DNA of 64,000 bases from Pseudomonadota bacterium (lineage in GTDB: Bacteria; Pseudomonadota; Gammaproteobacteria; Burkholderiales; Burkholderiaceae_B): the NCBI GenBank assembly GCA_023425645.1, contig JAFACG010000025.1, positions 1 to 64,000 on the forward strand, in the 5' to 3' direction. The number at the start of each line of letters is the position of its first letter. The stretch's first letter is position 1. This document shows, in pieces, positions 37,462-46,615 of this stretch. A program made the position numbers and the translations under genes. The notes under the pieces were generated by a model. It was given only the letters and a program-made list of their open reading frames with translations. It had not been told where the DNA came from and did not search any database.

Positions 37462-38592
37462 ATGTCGGAAGAACGTTTTGACACCTATCGCGAAAGCGTG
37501 CTTGGCCGTGCTGATGTCGAGGACACGCCCGAGCTGGTGAAGTACTACCAGGACCTGACCCGGTTCGAGGCCGGCGCCCTGTGGACCGTGGCCAACAAGA
37601 TCGAGCCCTGGGAGCCCAAGTCCGATTCCGTGCCCGTGGTCTGGCGCTACCGCGACCTGCGCGACTACGTGCTGCGCTCGGTGGACCTGGTCACCCCTGA
37701 AAAAGCCGGCCGCCGCGTGATCTACCTGAACAACCCCGGCCGCCAGGACGTCTCGGCCGCCGTGGGCTGGCTGTACTCGGGCCTGCAGGTCATGAACCCG
37801 GGCGAGGCCGCCTCGGCCCATGCCCATTCCTCCTCGGCCCTGCGCTTCATCATGGAAGGGCGCGGCGCCTACACCATCGTGGACGGCCACAAGATGACGC
37901 TGGGCGCCAACGACTTCGTGCTGACGCCCAACGGCTGCTGGCACGAGCACGGCGTCGAGGCCGACGGCACGCCCTGCATCTGGCAGGACGGCCTGGACAT
38001 CCCCCTGGTCAACGCGCTGGAAGCCGGCTTCTACGTGGTCCACCCCGACCTGTCCCAGGCCGTGACCCACCCGGTCAACGACGCCGTGGGCATCTGGGGC
38101 GGCCGCGGCCTCAAGCCCACGCTGCACGACTGGCAAAAGCCGTATTCGCCGCTGCTCAAGTACGAGTGGGAGCCCACCTACGAAGCCTTGTCGGCTTACG
38201 CCAAGGTCACCGACGGCAGCCCGTTCGACGGCGTCATCATGGACTACATCAATCCGCTGACCGGCGGCCCGGTGATGTCCACCATCGGCGCCAGCATGCA
38301 GATGCTGCGCCCCGGCGAGCACACCAAGGCCCACCGCCACACCGGCAGCATCATTTACCAATGCGCCAAGGGCGAGGGTTATTCCATCATCAACGGCAAG
38401 CGCTACGACTGGCGCGAGCGCGACATCTTCTGCGTGCCGTCCTGGATGTTCCACGAACACGTCAACGGCTCGTCCTCGGACGACGCCTGCCTGTTCTCCT
38501 TCCATGACCTGCCCGTGATGCGCGCCCTGAACCTGTATCGCGAACAGGCCCTGGCCGAGAATGGCGGATACCAGCCCATCCTGGAAGGTTGA
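37462..38592 (+). CDS. Gentisate 1,2-dioxygenase-like bicupin
   Basis: 376 residues with two cupin halves. The first has SAHAHSSSALRFIMEG (His120 and His122) and WHEHG (His161/163), the Fe(II) ligand region of gentisate dioxygenases. The second half repeats the pattern at HRHTGSIIYQCAKGEG. The length matches the family. It cleaves gentisate between C1 and C2. On 5-hydroxyanthranilate the same cleavage would give an amide, maleamylpyruvate, which the two following genes could process. AAGGAG at 37447-37452 precedes the start, 20 bases after the hydroxylase. Confidence 0.88.
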   Translation: MSEERFDTYRESVLGRADVEDTPELVKYYQDLTRFEAGALWTVANKIEPWEPKSDSVPVVWRYRDLRDYVLRSVDLVTPEKAGRRVIYLNNPGRQDVSAAVGWLYSGLQVMNPGEAASAHAHSSSALRFIMEGRGAYTIVDGHKMTLGANDFVLTPNGCWHEHGVEADGTPCIWQDGLDIPLVNALEAGFYVVHPDLSQAVTHPVNDAVGIWGGRGLKPTLHDWQKPYSPLLKYEWEPTYEALSAYAKVTDGSPFDGVIMDYINPLTGGPVMSTIGASMQMLRPGEHTKAHRHTGSIIYQCAKGEGYSIINGKRYDWRERDIFCVPSWMFHEHVNGSSSDDACLFSFHDLPVMRALNLYREQALAENGGYQPILEG

Positions 38593-38682
38593 TCGCTCAA
38601 GCTTGTTCGGCGGGCCCGTTGCGGCGGACCCGCCACCGTTTATTCAAGCCATCTTCAAAGATGGCCCAATCTGGAGATAGAA

Positions 38683-39606
38683 ATGCGTCTTGTAACGTAC
38701 CGTAGTGAAGTTGCTGCAGCCGGCCGCCTGGGCGCCATCGTTGGCGATCTGGTGGTGGACCTGGGCTACCTGGGCGATGCCACCGGCCACATGCTGCCCG
38801 ACAACATGCTCGATTTCATCGACCTGGGCCCCGCCGCCGTGAAGTCCACGGCCCGCCTGCTGGAAACCTACGCCGACGACATGCCTTTCGGCGTGGCGCT
38901 GCCTCTGGCCAACGTCAAGCTGCTGGCGCCCATTCCGCGTCCACGCAAGAACATCTTCGGCATCGGCCTGAACTACGTCGAGCACGTGGCCGAATCCAGC
39001 CGCACCCTGGACACCTCCAAGGAGCTGCCCAAGCAGCCCGTGATCTTCTCCAAGCCGCCCACCACCGTCATCGGCCCCGGCGACGCCATCGAGCACAACA
39101 AGAACATCACGCAGCAGATGGACTGGGAAGTGGAACTGGCCGTGATCATGGGCACCCGCGCCCAGCGCGTGGCCAAGGAAGACGCCCTGAAGTACGTCTT
39201 CGGCTACTCCGTGATGATCGACGTCAGCGCCCGTGACTGCCGCCGCGCCGGCCAGTGGATCTACTCCAAGGGCCAGGACACCTACGCTCCATTCGGTCCC
39301 GTGATCGTGACCGCCGACGAGCTGACCGATCCGCATAACCTGAACCTGAGCCTGACCCTGAACGGCGTGACCAAGCAGAGCTCCAACACCAAGCACATGC
39401 TGTTCAACGTCAACGACCTGATCGCCGACATCAGCGCCGGCATCACGCTGGAGCCGGGCGACATCATCGCCACCGGCACGCCCGAAGGCGTGGGCGCCGG
39501 CCGCAATCCTCAGGAATGGATGTGGCCGGGCGACGTGGTGCATGCCGTGGTGGAAGGCATCGGCGAGTTGCGTCACCCCATCGTGGACGTGACCCCTCAA
39601 AACTAA
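38683..39606 (+). CDS. Fumarylacetoacetate-hydrolase-family enzyme (fumarylpyruvate hydrolase type)
   Basis: 307 residues. FAH-family landmarks are IFGIGLNYVEHVAE, PVIFSKPPTTVIGPGD, the metal-binding DWEVELAVIMG, and GYSVMIDVSARD; the end has DIIATGTPEGVGAGR. It cleaves a C-C bond next to a 2-oxo group, releasing pyruvate. It follows the gentisate-type dioxygenase by 90 bases and presumably acts on its product, either fumarylpyruvate or the amide version. Confidence 0.9.
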   Translation: MRLVTYRSEVAAAGRLGAIVGDLVVDLGYLGDATGHMLPDNMLDFIDLGPAAVKSTARLLETYADDMPFGVALPLANVKLLAPIPRPRKNIFGIGLNYVEHVAESSRTLDTSKELPKQPVIFSKPPTTVIGPGDAIEHNKNITQQMDWEVELAVIMGTRAQRVAKEDALKYVFGYSVMIDVSARDCRRAGQWIYSKGQDTYAPFGPVIVTADELTDPHNLNLSLTLNGVTKQSSNTKHMLFNVNDLIADISAGITLEPGDIIATGTPEGVGAGRNPQEWMWPGDVVHAVVEGIGELRHPIVDVTPQN

Positions 39607-39621
39607 GCAAAGGAGAGCGTG

Positions 39622-40653
39622 ATGCTGGAATTGCGCCAGTTCAAGGCCGCGGCAGTCCAGGCGGCTCCCGTGTTCCTGGACACGAATGCGACCATCGACA
39701 AGGTGTGCCGCCTGATTCACGAAGCGGCTGACAACGGGGCCGAACTGATCGCCTTCCCCGAGGTGTTCGTGTCCGGTTATCCCTACTGGAGCTGGGTGAT
39801 GAACCCGGTCGAAGGCAGCCCCTGGTTCGAGCGCCTGTGCAAGTCGGCCATCGAAGTGCCCGGCCCTGAAGTGCAGAAGGTCGCGCAGGTTGCGCGCCAG
39901 CGCAAGGTCAACGTGGTGCTGGGCGTGAACGAGCGCAGTCCGGTCGGCGTGGCCACCATCTACAACACCCTGGTGACCATCGGTGCGGACGGCCGCATCT
40001 TGGGCCGCCACCGCAAGCTGGTGCCCACCTGGGCCGAGAAGCTGACCTGGGCCAACGGCGATGCGTCCTCGCTGCGCGTGCACGACACCACCATCGGCCC
40101 GCTGGGCGCGCTGGCCTGTGGCGAGAACACCAACACGCTCGCCCGCTTCAGCCTGCTGTCCCAGGGCGAGCTGGTGCATGTGGCCAGCTACATCTCGCTG
40201 CCCGTGGCGCCCAAGGACTACGACATGGCCGAAGCCATCCGCCTGCGCGCCTCCGCCCACTGCTTCGAGGGCAAGGTGTTCACGGTGGTGGCCTGCTCGA
40301 CCGTGTCCGAGGAGATCGTGGACGCCATGGCGGCCTCGCATCCCGAGGCCCGCGAACTGCTGGCCCGTCCGAACAGCGCCTTCTCCGGCATCATCGGCCC
40401 TGACGGCCGCGTGATCGGCGAGGCCCTGATCGACCGCGAAGGCATCGCCTACGCGGACATCGACCTGTCGCGCTGCATCCAGCCACGCCAGATGCACGAC
40501 ATCACGGGGCACTACAACCGTTTCGACATTTTCGATCTGCGCGTCAACCGCAAGGCCATGACGCCGGCCCGATTCTATGAAGGCGACCAGCCCCAGCCAG
40601 ACCTGAACCCAGCCGAGTTCTCCGCCGTGGAGGACAAGGACGCAGGTCTGTAA
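39622..40653 (+). CDS. Nitrilase-superfamily C-N hydrolase
   Basis: 343 residues. The Glu-Lys-Cys triad is visible: Glu47 in FPEVF, Lys132 in HRKLVPTW and Cys166 in ACGENTN. The SGYPYWSW segment and length resemble branch-1 nitrilases more than short amidases. AAGGAG at 39610-39615 sets ATG 39622 over the GTG three bases earlier. Two roles fit: amidase removing ammonia from the amide produced when an aminated ring is cleaved (maleamate-type), or nitrilase making indoleacetate from indoleacetonitrile. Its position among lower-pathway genes favours the first, its size the second. Confidence 0.85.
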   Translation: MLELRQFKAAAVQAAPVFLDTNATIDKVCRLIHEAADNGAELIAFPEVFVSGYPYWSWVMNPVEGSPWFERLCKSAIEVPGPEVQKVAQVARQRKVNVVLGVNERSPVGVATIYNTLVTIGADGRILGRHRKLVPTWAEKLTWANGDASSLRVHDTTIGPLGALACGENTNTLARFSLLSQGELVHVASYISLPVAPKDYDMAEAIRLRASAHCFEGKVFTVVACSTVSEEIVDAMAASHPEARELLARPNSAFSGIIGPDGRVIGEALIDREGIAYADIDLSRCIQPRQMHDITGHYNRFDIFDLRVNRKAMTPARFYEGDQPQPDLNPAEFSAVEDKDAGL

Positions 40654-40864
40654 GACCACGGGCGGCGTTCCGGACTGCCGCCCATCGAGCGCGTTTTCCG
40701 CCGCAAGAGGCGCGGCGGAAAGCACTCTGCGGTCCGCCGACCTCCTGAGCGGCGGGCCGCATCCGGCTTTCGGGGCCGGGCCGCTGCGCCGGCGCTCCCG
40801 AGCCCTGCGCCGCGGCGCAGAAAGACACTGATAACGATTAAACAAGATCGACGTAGGAGATGAC

Positions 40865-41653
40865 ATGACCGAGATGCACCCACTGGCCGCCCTTTCCCAG
40901 GCGCTGGACAGCAAGAAGGTCCGCTTCGTGGACCTGACCCAGACCCTCTCCCCCAGTTTCCCCGCCCTGCAGCTGCCGCCGCAGTTCGGTCAGACTGTCG
41001 GTTTCTCCGTGCAGCGCATCAGCCAGTACGACGAGGCCGGTCCAGGCTGGTACTGGAACAACTTCACCTGTGGCGAACACACGGGCACGCACTTTGATGC
41101 GCCGGTGCACTGGATCACGGGCAAGGACCACCCCAACAACAGCGTGGACACCATTCCCGTGGACAACTTCCTGCGCCCCGCCGTGGTGGTGGACGCCAGC
41201 GCCGAAGTGGCCCAGAACGAGGATTTCGTGCTGACGCCCGAATTCCTGCAGGCCTGGGAGGCCAAGCATGGCCGCATCCCCGCGGGCGCCTGGGTGCTGT
41301 TTCGCACCGACTGGTCCAAGCGCGTCAATGACGCCGCCGCCTTCCTGAACATGCGCGAGGACGGCGCCCATACGCCCGGCCCGTCGCAGGCCGCCGTGGA
41401 ATGGATGATCCATGAGCGCAATGTGCACGGCTTCGGCGTGGAGACCATCAACACCGACGCCGGCCAGTCCTACTCCTGGCCCGTGGCCTATCCTTGCCAC
41501 ACCCTGATGCACGGCGCCAACCGCTACGGCCTGCAGTGCCTGTGCAACCTGGACCAGCTGCCCCCCCAGGGCGCGCTGATCATGTCCGCTCCGCTGAAGA
41601 TCGAAGGCGGTTCGGGCAGCCCGCTGCGCGTCGTCGCCCTGGTCGCCCAGTAA
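40865..41653 (+). CDS. Cyclase-family hydrolase, isatin hydrolase-like
   Basis: 262 residues of the kynurenine-formamidase/cyclase family. The metal-binding motif is HTGTHFDAPVHW (His72, His76, Asp78, His82), at almost the same positions as recalled for the isatin hydrolase of Labrenzia (His73, His77, Asp79). Aromatic residues WYWNNF just before it could form the substrate pocket. Isatin hydrolase opens isatin to isatinate in auxin and indole catabolism. The related IifB of an indole operon converts dioxindole to anthranilate, an alternative. Kynurenine formamidase is less likely because no kynurenine genes are present. Confidence 0.78.
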   Translation: MTEMHPLAALSQALDSKKVRFVDLTQTLSPSFPALQLPPQFGQTVGFSVQRISQYDEAGPGWYWNNFTCGEHTGTHFDAPVHWITGKDHPNNSVDTIPVDNFLRPAVVVDASAEVAQNEDFVLTPEFLQAWEAKHGRIPAGAWVLFRTDWSKRVNDAAAFLNMREDGAHTPGPSQAAVEWMIHERNVHGFGVETINTDAGQSYSWPVAYPCHTLMHGANRYGLQCLCNLDQLPPQGALIMSAPLKIEGGSGSPLRVVALVAQ

Positions 41654-42138
41654 GCCGCGTTCGAGCCATCCGGCAGGCCGGGGCTGCGCCCCGGCCGTGC
41701 TGGATTCTCACTCAGGGACCCGCTGAAAAAGTCCCCGCGCCGCGTGCATTTGCGGATTCGGGCGGTCTGCTGCATTGTAAATCCTTGCGATAGCAAGGGC
41801 TATCGCTGCGGTTTACGCCTTGCACCCCATCCCGAACCGCAACGCCCGCTTACCGCTCGACTTGTTCAGCGGATCCCTAATGGTTTTCCATTATATTCGC
41901 GCGTATATATTGATTCATAAACTATTCACCAATAAAATAAAATTCAGAATAATGAATAGTGATCCAGCCGTGCAGCCTGCCCTGATGCCCTGCACACGGT
42001 CTGGCGGAGACAGTAGACGAGGATAAAGCCAGCCCCAGGGGCCGGCGCCATCGGACCGCCGCTTACCGGTGCATCATGACACAGGCCCGCCGCCCCGGCT
42101 GGGTAATGGTTGTTGTCACGCTCAATGGTAGGCACACG
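41654..42138. other. 485-base spacer with hairpin and promoter-like AT-rich segment
   Basis: No convincing gene. A 9-bp GC hairpin (41676-41684 with 41688-41696), 22 bases past the cyclase stop, may end or stabilise that transcript; it lacks a T-run. Bases 41880-41960 turn strongly AT-rich and contain the inverted motif pair listed separately, so the promoter for the Rieske operon is probably here. The remaining 180 bases up to the reductase would be a long leader; nothing recognisable was seen in it. Confidence 0.6.
41917..41960. promoter_or_regulatory. Candidate operator: inverted ACTATTCA / TGAATAGT pair
   Basis: ACTATTCA (41921-41928) and its complement TGAATAGT (41953-41960) face each other across 24 AT-rich bases. 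The left copy is part of ATAAACTATT (41917-41926), which recurs exactly at 49145-49154 before the TRAP transporter. AACTATTCA also occurs, reversed, at 35022-35030 before the hydroxylase. Confidence 0.5.
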
Positions 42139-43113
42139 ATGGATACTTTTGAACTCGTCATCCGGGACATCCAGAACGCATCCCCGCTGATCCGCAGTTT
42201 CACGCTGGAGCCCGCCCAGGCCGGCGCCCTGCCCGCATTCGCGCCGGGCTCGCACCTGAAGGTGCACATTCCCGCCCTGAACGATCACCGCTGCTACTCG
42301 CTGATCTCGCTGGAGCCGCATTGCGTCAACGGCCAGTGCCCCGACCGCTACCGCCTGGGTGTGCGCCTGGAGGAAAACAGCGCCGGCGGCTCGCGCTACA
42401 TGCACGATCTGAAAGTGGGCGATACGCTGACGGTGTCCGGCCCCAAGAACGATTTTCCCCTGCATGCCGCCACGCCCGGCGAGACCGAGACGGTGCTGAT
42501 CGCCGGCGGCATCGGCATCACCCCGATCGCCAGCATGGCCGCGGCCCTGCATCACCAGGGTCGTCCCTACCAGTTGCATTACGCCGGCCGCAGCCTGCAG
42601 CAGCTGGCCTACCTGGACGAGCTGCAGCAGCTGGCCGGCCCGGCCGTGCGCCACTACGCCGACGACACCGAGCAGCGCTTCTCCCTGGACGCCCTGCTCG
42701 ATGGCCTGTCCAAGGACCAGCACATCTATGTCTGCGGTCCCAAGGGCATGATCGATGCGGTGATCGAGGGCTGCAAGCAGCGCGGCTGGCCCGCTGATCA
42801 CGTGCACTTCGAACTGTTCGCGACCGCCGCCGCGCAGGAAGGCGACCAGCCCTTCGAGGTGGAGCTGCGCCAGAGCGGCGTGACCCTGCAGATCCCCGCC
42901 GACAAGACCATCGTGGACGTGATGGAAGAGCAGGGCCTGGATCCCATGATCGACTGTAAGCGCGGCGAATGCGGCGTCTGTACCTGCGACGTGATCGAAG
43001 GCGAGCCCGACCACCGCGACTATTTCCTGAGCGACTCGGAAAAAGCCAGCAACAAAGTCATCCAGATCTGTATTTCCCGCTCCAAGACCCCGCGTCTGGT
43101 GCTGGATCTGTAA
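42139..43113 (+). CDS. Rieske dioxygenase reductase (phthalate dioxygenase reductase type)
   Basis: 324 residues. Order is a flavin-binding barrel (HRCYSLIS for FMN), an NAD domain (LIAGGIGITPIASM, then HIYVCGPKGMIDAV) and a C-terminal plant-type 2Fe-2S domain with DCKRGECGVCTCDV and a late ICIS cysteine. This domain order, with the ferredoxin at the end, is that of class IA reductases (PDR, VanB). It passes NADH electrons to the oxygenase encoded next. GGTAGG 42127-42132 precedes the start. Confidence 0.92.
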   Translation: MDTFELVIRDIQNASPLIRSFTLEPAQAGALPAFAPGSHLKVHIPALNDHRCYSLISLEPHCVNGQCPDRYRLGVRLEENSAGGSRYMHDLKVGDTLTVSGPKNDFPLHAATPGETETVLIAGGIGITPIASMAAALHHQGRPYQLHYAGRSLQQLAYLDELQQLAGPAVRHYADDTEQRFSLDALLDGLSKDQHIYVCGPKGMIDAVIEGCKQRGWPADHVHFELFATAAAQEGDQPFEVELRQSGVTLQIPADKTIVDVMEEQGLDPMIDCKRGECGVCTCDVIEGEPDHRDYFLSDSEKASNKVIQICISRSKTPRLVLDL

Positions 43114-43137
43114 CGCCTGAGAGCCACGGAGAACAAC

Positions 43138-44457
43138 ATGGAAAAGTACCGCGACAATCCCCAGGCCATCCGCGAACTGGTGCGCGAAGCCGAGGTGCAC
43201 AAGGACCTGTACATCAGCCAGGAGCTGTTCGAGCTGGAGATGGAGCGCCTGTTCGCCAATACCTGGGTCTACGTGGGCCACGCCAGCCAGGTGCCCAACA
43301 AGGGCGATTTCTACACCACCACGGTGGGCAATGAATCGGTGATCATGGTGCGCCACACCGACGACAGCATCCGCGTGCTGTACAACCGCTGCCCGCACAA
43401 GGGCGTGCAGGTCGCCGCCGAACCCTGTGGCAACACGGGCAAGTTCTTCCGTTGCCCCTATCACGCCTGGACCTTCAAGACGGACGGCTCGCTGCTGTCC
43501 ATCCCGCTGAAGAAAGGCTACGAGAACACCGGCTTCGAGTGCACCGAGGCCAGCCACGGCATGGCCGCCGTCAAGAACGTGCAGGTGTACCGCGACTTCG
43601 TCTTCTGCCGCCTGAGCGAACAAGGCGAGAGTTTCGAGGACTTCTTCGGCCAGTCCCTGAGCACCATAGACAATATGGTGGACCGCTCGCCTGAAGGGCG
43701 CCTGGAAGTGGCCGGCGGGGTGATGCGCTACATGCATCACTGCAACTGGAAGATGCTGGTGGACAACCAGACCGACACCTGCCATCCCATGGTGGCGCAC
43801 GAGTCTTCGGCCGGCACGGCCGTCAAGGCCTGGCAGGAAGCGCCCGAAGGCACTCCCAAGCCCATGGCCGTGGAGCTGTTCGCGCCCTTCATGTCGCCCT
43901 ACGAGTTCTACGAGGGCATGGGCATACGCGTGTGGGAGAACGGCCACGGCCATACGGGCGTGAGCAACTCCATCCATGCCGATTACTCCGAGATTCCCGG
44001 CTACTGGGACCAGATGGTGCAGGCCTACGGCGAAGAGCGCGCCAAGGCCATCCTGGCCGACACCCGCCACAACACCTGCTATTTCCCCAACATCATGGTC
44101 AAGGGCCCCATCCAGACCCTGCGCGTCTTCAAGCCGCTGGCCGCCGACAAGACCCTGGTGGAGTCCTGGACCTTCCGCCTGGTGGGCGCGCCCGACACCT
44201 TCCTGGAGCGCACCCTGATGTACAACCGCCTGATCAACGCGCCGACCTCCATGGTGGGTCACGACGACCTGGAAATGTACGAACGCGCCCAGCAGGGCCT
44301 GCAATCGCGCGGCCGCGACTGGATGAACCTGGCCCGCCTGGTCGAGAAGGACGAGGGCCAGAAGAAGAACGTGGTGATCAACGGCACCAGCGAGATGCAG
44401 ATGCGCGCGCAGTTCCGCGCCTGGCTCAAGTACATGCTGCCCGAGCAGCAGGCTTAA
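43138..44457 (+). CDS. Rieske non-heme iron dioxygenase, alpha subunit
   Basis: 439 residues. Rieske ligands are Cys85/His87 (RCPHKG) and Cys106/His109 (RCPYHAW). The mononuclear iron site is DTCHPMVAH, giving His216, His221 and the bridging Asp213. The length and paired small subunit place it with the alpha3beta3 ring-hydroxylating dioxygenases. The flanking CoA ligase and aldolase-like genes recall both the ipf ibuprofen system and auxin-catabolic iad operons, where the dioxygenase makes the first attack. Indole-3-acetate or its CoA ester is my preferred substrate, by inference. Confidence 0.92.
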   Translation: MEKYRDNPQAIRELVREAEVHKDLYISQELFELEMERLFANTWVYVGHASQVPNKGDFYTTTVGNESVIMVRHTDDSIRVLYNRCPHKGVQVAAEPCGNTGKFFRCPYHAWTFKTDGSLLSIPLKKGYENTGFECTEASHGMAAVKNVQVYRDFVFCRLSEQGESFEDFFGQSLSTIDNMVDRSPEGRLEVAGGVMRYMHHCNWKMLVDNQTDTCHPMVAHESSAGTAVKAWQEAPEGTPKPMAVELFAPFMSPYEFYEGMGIRVWENGHGHTGVSNSIHADYSEIPGYWDQMVQAYGEERAKAILADTRHNTCYFPNIMVKGPIQTLRVFKPLAADKTLVESWTFRLVGAPDTFLERTLMYNRLINAPTSMVGHDDLEMYERAQQGLQSRGRDWMNLARLVEKDEGQKKNVVINGTSEMQMRAQFRAWLKYMLPEQQA

Positions 44458-44475
44458 GAAATAAAAGGAACGACC

Positions 44476-44958
44476 ATGAGCGAGATCAGCCGTCAGGCAC
44501 TCATCGACTTTGTCTATGCGGAAGCCCGCCTGCTGGACGAACAGCGCTACGAGCAGTGGCTCGACCTGTTCACCGAGGACGGCTACTACTGGATGCCGCT
44601 GGCGCACGACCAGCAGGACGCCCGCCTGCATGCCTCCCTGATGCACGAGGACAAGCTGCTGCTGCGCATCCGCGTCGAGCGTCTGGCGGGCCGGCGCACG
44701 TTTTCCCAGCAGCCCAAGAGCCGCAGCCACCATTTGCTGCAGCAGCCCACCGTGGAAAGCATGGACGAGGAAAAGGGCGAGTACAGCGTGCGCTGCGCCT
44801 TCCACTACACGGAAACCCGCGGCGACCGGCAGGAAATCTATGTGGGCTGGAGCACCTACACGCTGGTGCGCCAGGACGGCGCGCTGAAGATCCGCCTGAA
44901 GCGGGTGGATTTGCTCAACTGCGACGCCCCCTTCGGCAACATCCAGTTGTTTATGTGA
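44476..44958 (+). CDS. Rieske dioxygenase, beta subunit
   Basis: 160 residues, NTF2-like fold of ring-hydroxylating dioxygenase small subunits: DFVYAEARLLDEQRYEQWLDLFTEDGYYWMPL is the typical N-terminal helix and cone, and the end YTLVRQDGALKIRLKRVDLLNCD is characteristic. It has a structural role in the alpha3beta3 enzyme. AAAAGGAACG at 44463-44472 provides the ribosome site; 18 bases separate it from the alpha gene. Confidence 0.92.
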   Translation: MSEISRQALIDFVYAEARLLDEQRYEQWLDLFTEDGYYWMPLAHDQQDARLHASLMHEDKLLLRIRVERLAGRRTFSQQPKSRSHHLLQQPTVESMDEEKGEYSVRCAFHYTETRGDRQEIYVGWSTYTLVRQDGALKIRLKRVDLLNCDAPFGNIQLFM

Positions 44959-44980
44959 CAGAGGACAGGAGAACATTTCA

Positions 44981-46612
44981 ATGGCCAATACCACGGTCTA
45001 CCAGGCTTTTCGCGACACCGCCCAACGCTGGGGCGACAAGCCGTTCGTGTGCACCCTGCCCGAAACCGCCGAGATCTACGGCATCCCGGCCGGCGAACTG
45101 AGCTACGGCCAGGCGCTGGAGCGCATCGACGCCCTGCGCGCCGACTATGCCGCCGCAGGCTATGGCCACGGCCACCGCGTGGGCATCCTGCTGGAGAACC
45201 GCCCGGTGTTCTTCCTGCACTGGTTCGCCCTGAACAGCCTGGGCGTGTCCATCGTCCCCATCAATCCGGACCTGCGCGCCGCCGAGCTGGAATACCTGAT
45301 CGGCCACTCCGAGATGATCATGGCCATCGCCCTGCCCAGCCGCCACCAGGACCTGGTGGAAGCGGCCCAGCGGGCCGGCCAGCCCTTTGCCATCATGGCC
45401 GACGGCGATGTGCCGCCCGTGGTGACGCAGGCCGCATCGCGCTCCTGCGACATGCCCGACGAGCACAGCGAGTGCGCCCTGCTGTACACCTCCGGCACCA
45501 CCGGCCGCCCCAAGGGCTGCATGCTGTCCAACCAGTATTTCCACTATGCGGGCGAATGGTATCGCGACATCGGCGGCCTGGCCCGGCTGCACCCCGGCCA
45601 GGAGCGCATGCTCACGCCCCTGCCCCTGTTCCACATGAATGCCATGGCCTGCTCGACCATGGCCATGGTCAAGACCGGCGGCTGCCTGATTTCCCTGGAC
45701 CGCTTCCACCCGCGCAGCTGGTGGCAGTCGGTGCGCGAGTCGCGCGCCACCGTGGTGCACTACCTGGGCGTGATGCCCGCCATCCTGATGAAGGCCGAAC
45801 CGTCCGCGCAGGACCGCGAGCACCAGGTGCGCTTCGGCTTCGGCGCCGGCGTGGACCGCGGCTTGCACCCCCTGTTCGAGGAACGCTTCGGCTTTCCGCT
45901 GCTGGAAGCCTGGGCCATGACCGAGACCGGCGCGGGCGCCAGCATCATCGCCAATCACGAGCCGCGCCACATCGGCACCTCCTGCTTCGGCAAGGAGATG
46001 CCGGTGGTCGAAGTGCTGCTGATGACCGACGAGGGCCGACCCGCGGCCACGGACGAGAACGGCGAGCTGCTGGTGCGCTCGGCCGGCGAGAATCCGCGCT
46101 ATGGCTTTTTCTCCGGCTACTGGAAGGACCCGGCCGCCACTGACGAGGCCTGGAAGGACGGCTGGTTCCATACCGGGGACATCGTGCGCCGCGATGCGCA
46201 AGGCTATCTGCATTTCGTGGACCGCAAGAAGAACGTGATCCGCCGCAGCGGCGAGAACATCGCCGCCGTGGAAGTGGAGAACATCCTGCAGCAGAACCCG
46301 CTGGTGCGCTCCATTGCCGTGGCCGCCGTGCCCGATGACATCCGCGGCGACGAAGTCATGGCCCTGGTCGTGCCGCACGCGCCGCTGGCCAGCCGCGAGG
46401 ACAAGGAGAAGGCCGCCGTCGAGCTGGTCAAGTGGGGCCTGACGCAGCTGGCCTATTTCAAGGTGCCCGGCTACGTCCTGTTCGTGGATGCGCTGCCCCT
46501 GACCTCCACCAACAAGATCCAGCGCGGCGAGCTCAAGACCGTGGCCCTGGCGGCCCTGGCCAATCCCGACTGCATCAACACCAACCACCTGAAAAAGCGC
46601 CAGGAGGCCTGA
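44981..46612 (+). CDS. AMP-forming aryl/acyl-CoA ligase
   Basis: 543 residues. The P-loop is LLYTSGTTGRPKGCML, then AWAMTETGAG, GWFHTGDI and the catalytic lysine in LTSTNKIQRG. An early GDKPFVC...LSYGQALERIDALRA is typical of the family. It lies between the dioxygenase and the aldolase-like gene, as in the ipf cluster. It should form the CoA thioester needed for side-chain cleavage, for example of indoleacetate or its hydroxylated oxindole derivative. Substrate choice is not visible. Confidence 0.9.
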   Translation: MANTTVYQAFRDTAQRWGDKPFVCTLPETAEIYGIPAGELSYGQALERIDALRADYAAAGYGHGHRVGILLENRPVFFLHWFALNSLGVSIVPINPDLRAAELEYLIGHSEMIMAIALPSRHQDLVEAAQRAGQPFAIMADGDVPPVVTQAASRSCDMPDEHSECALLYTSGTTGRPKGCMLSNQYFHYAGEWYRDIGGLARLHPGQERMLTPLPLFHMNAMACSTMAMVKTGGCLISLDRFHPRSWWQSVRESRATVVHYLGVMPAILMKAEPSAQDREHQVRFGFGAGVDRGLHPLFEERFGFPLLEAWAMTETGAGASIIANHEPRHIGTSCFGKEMPVVEVLLMTDEGRPAATDENGELLVRSAGENPRYGFFSGYWKDPAATDEAWKDGWFHTGDIVRRDAQGYLHFVDRKKNVIRRSGENIAAVEVENILQQNPLVRSIAVAAVPDDIRGDEVMALVVPHAPLASREDKEKAAVELVKWGLTQLAYFKVPGYVLFVDALPLTSTNKIQRGELKTVALAALANPDCINTNHLKKRQEA

Positions 46613-46615
46613 GTC

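Noticed and set aside
34518..39606. Simple salicylate-to-gentisate pathway
   Set aside because: It explains five genes but not the C-N hydrolase, cyclase or IorAB-like genes, and the only CoA ligase is in a separate operon. It is not excluded.
41820..42026. A 68-codon frame in the spacer before the Rieske reductase
   Set aside because: It spans the AT-rich promoter and operator-like region, has no ribosome site and resembles no family.
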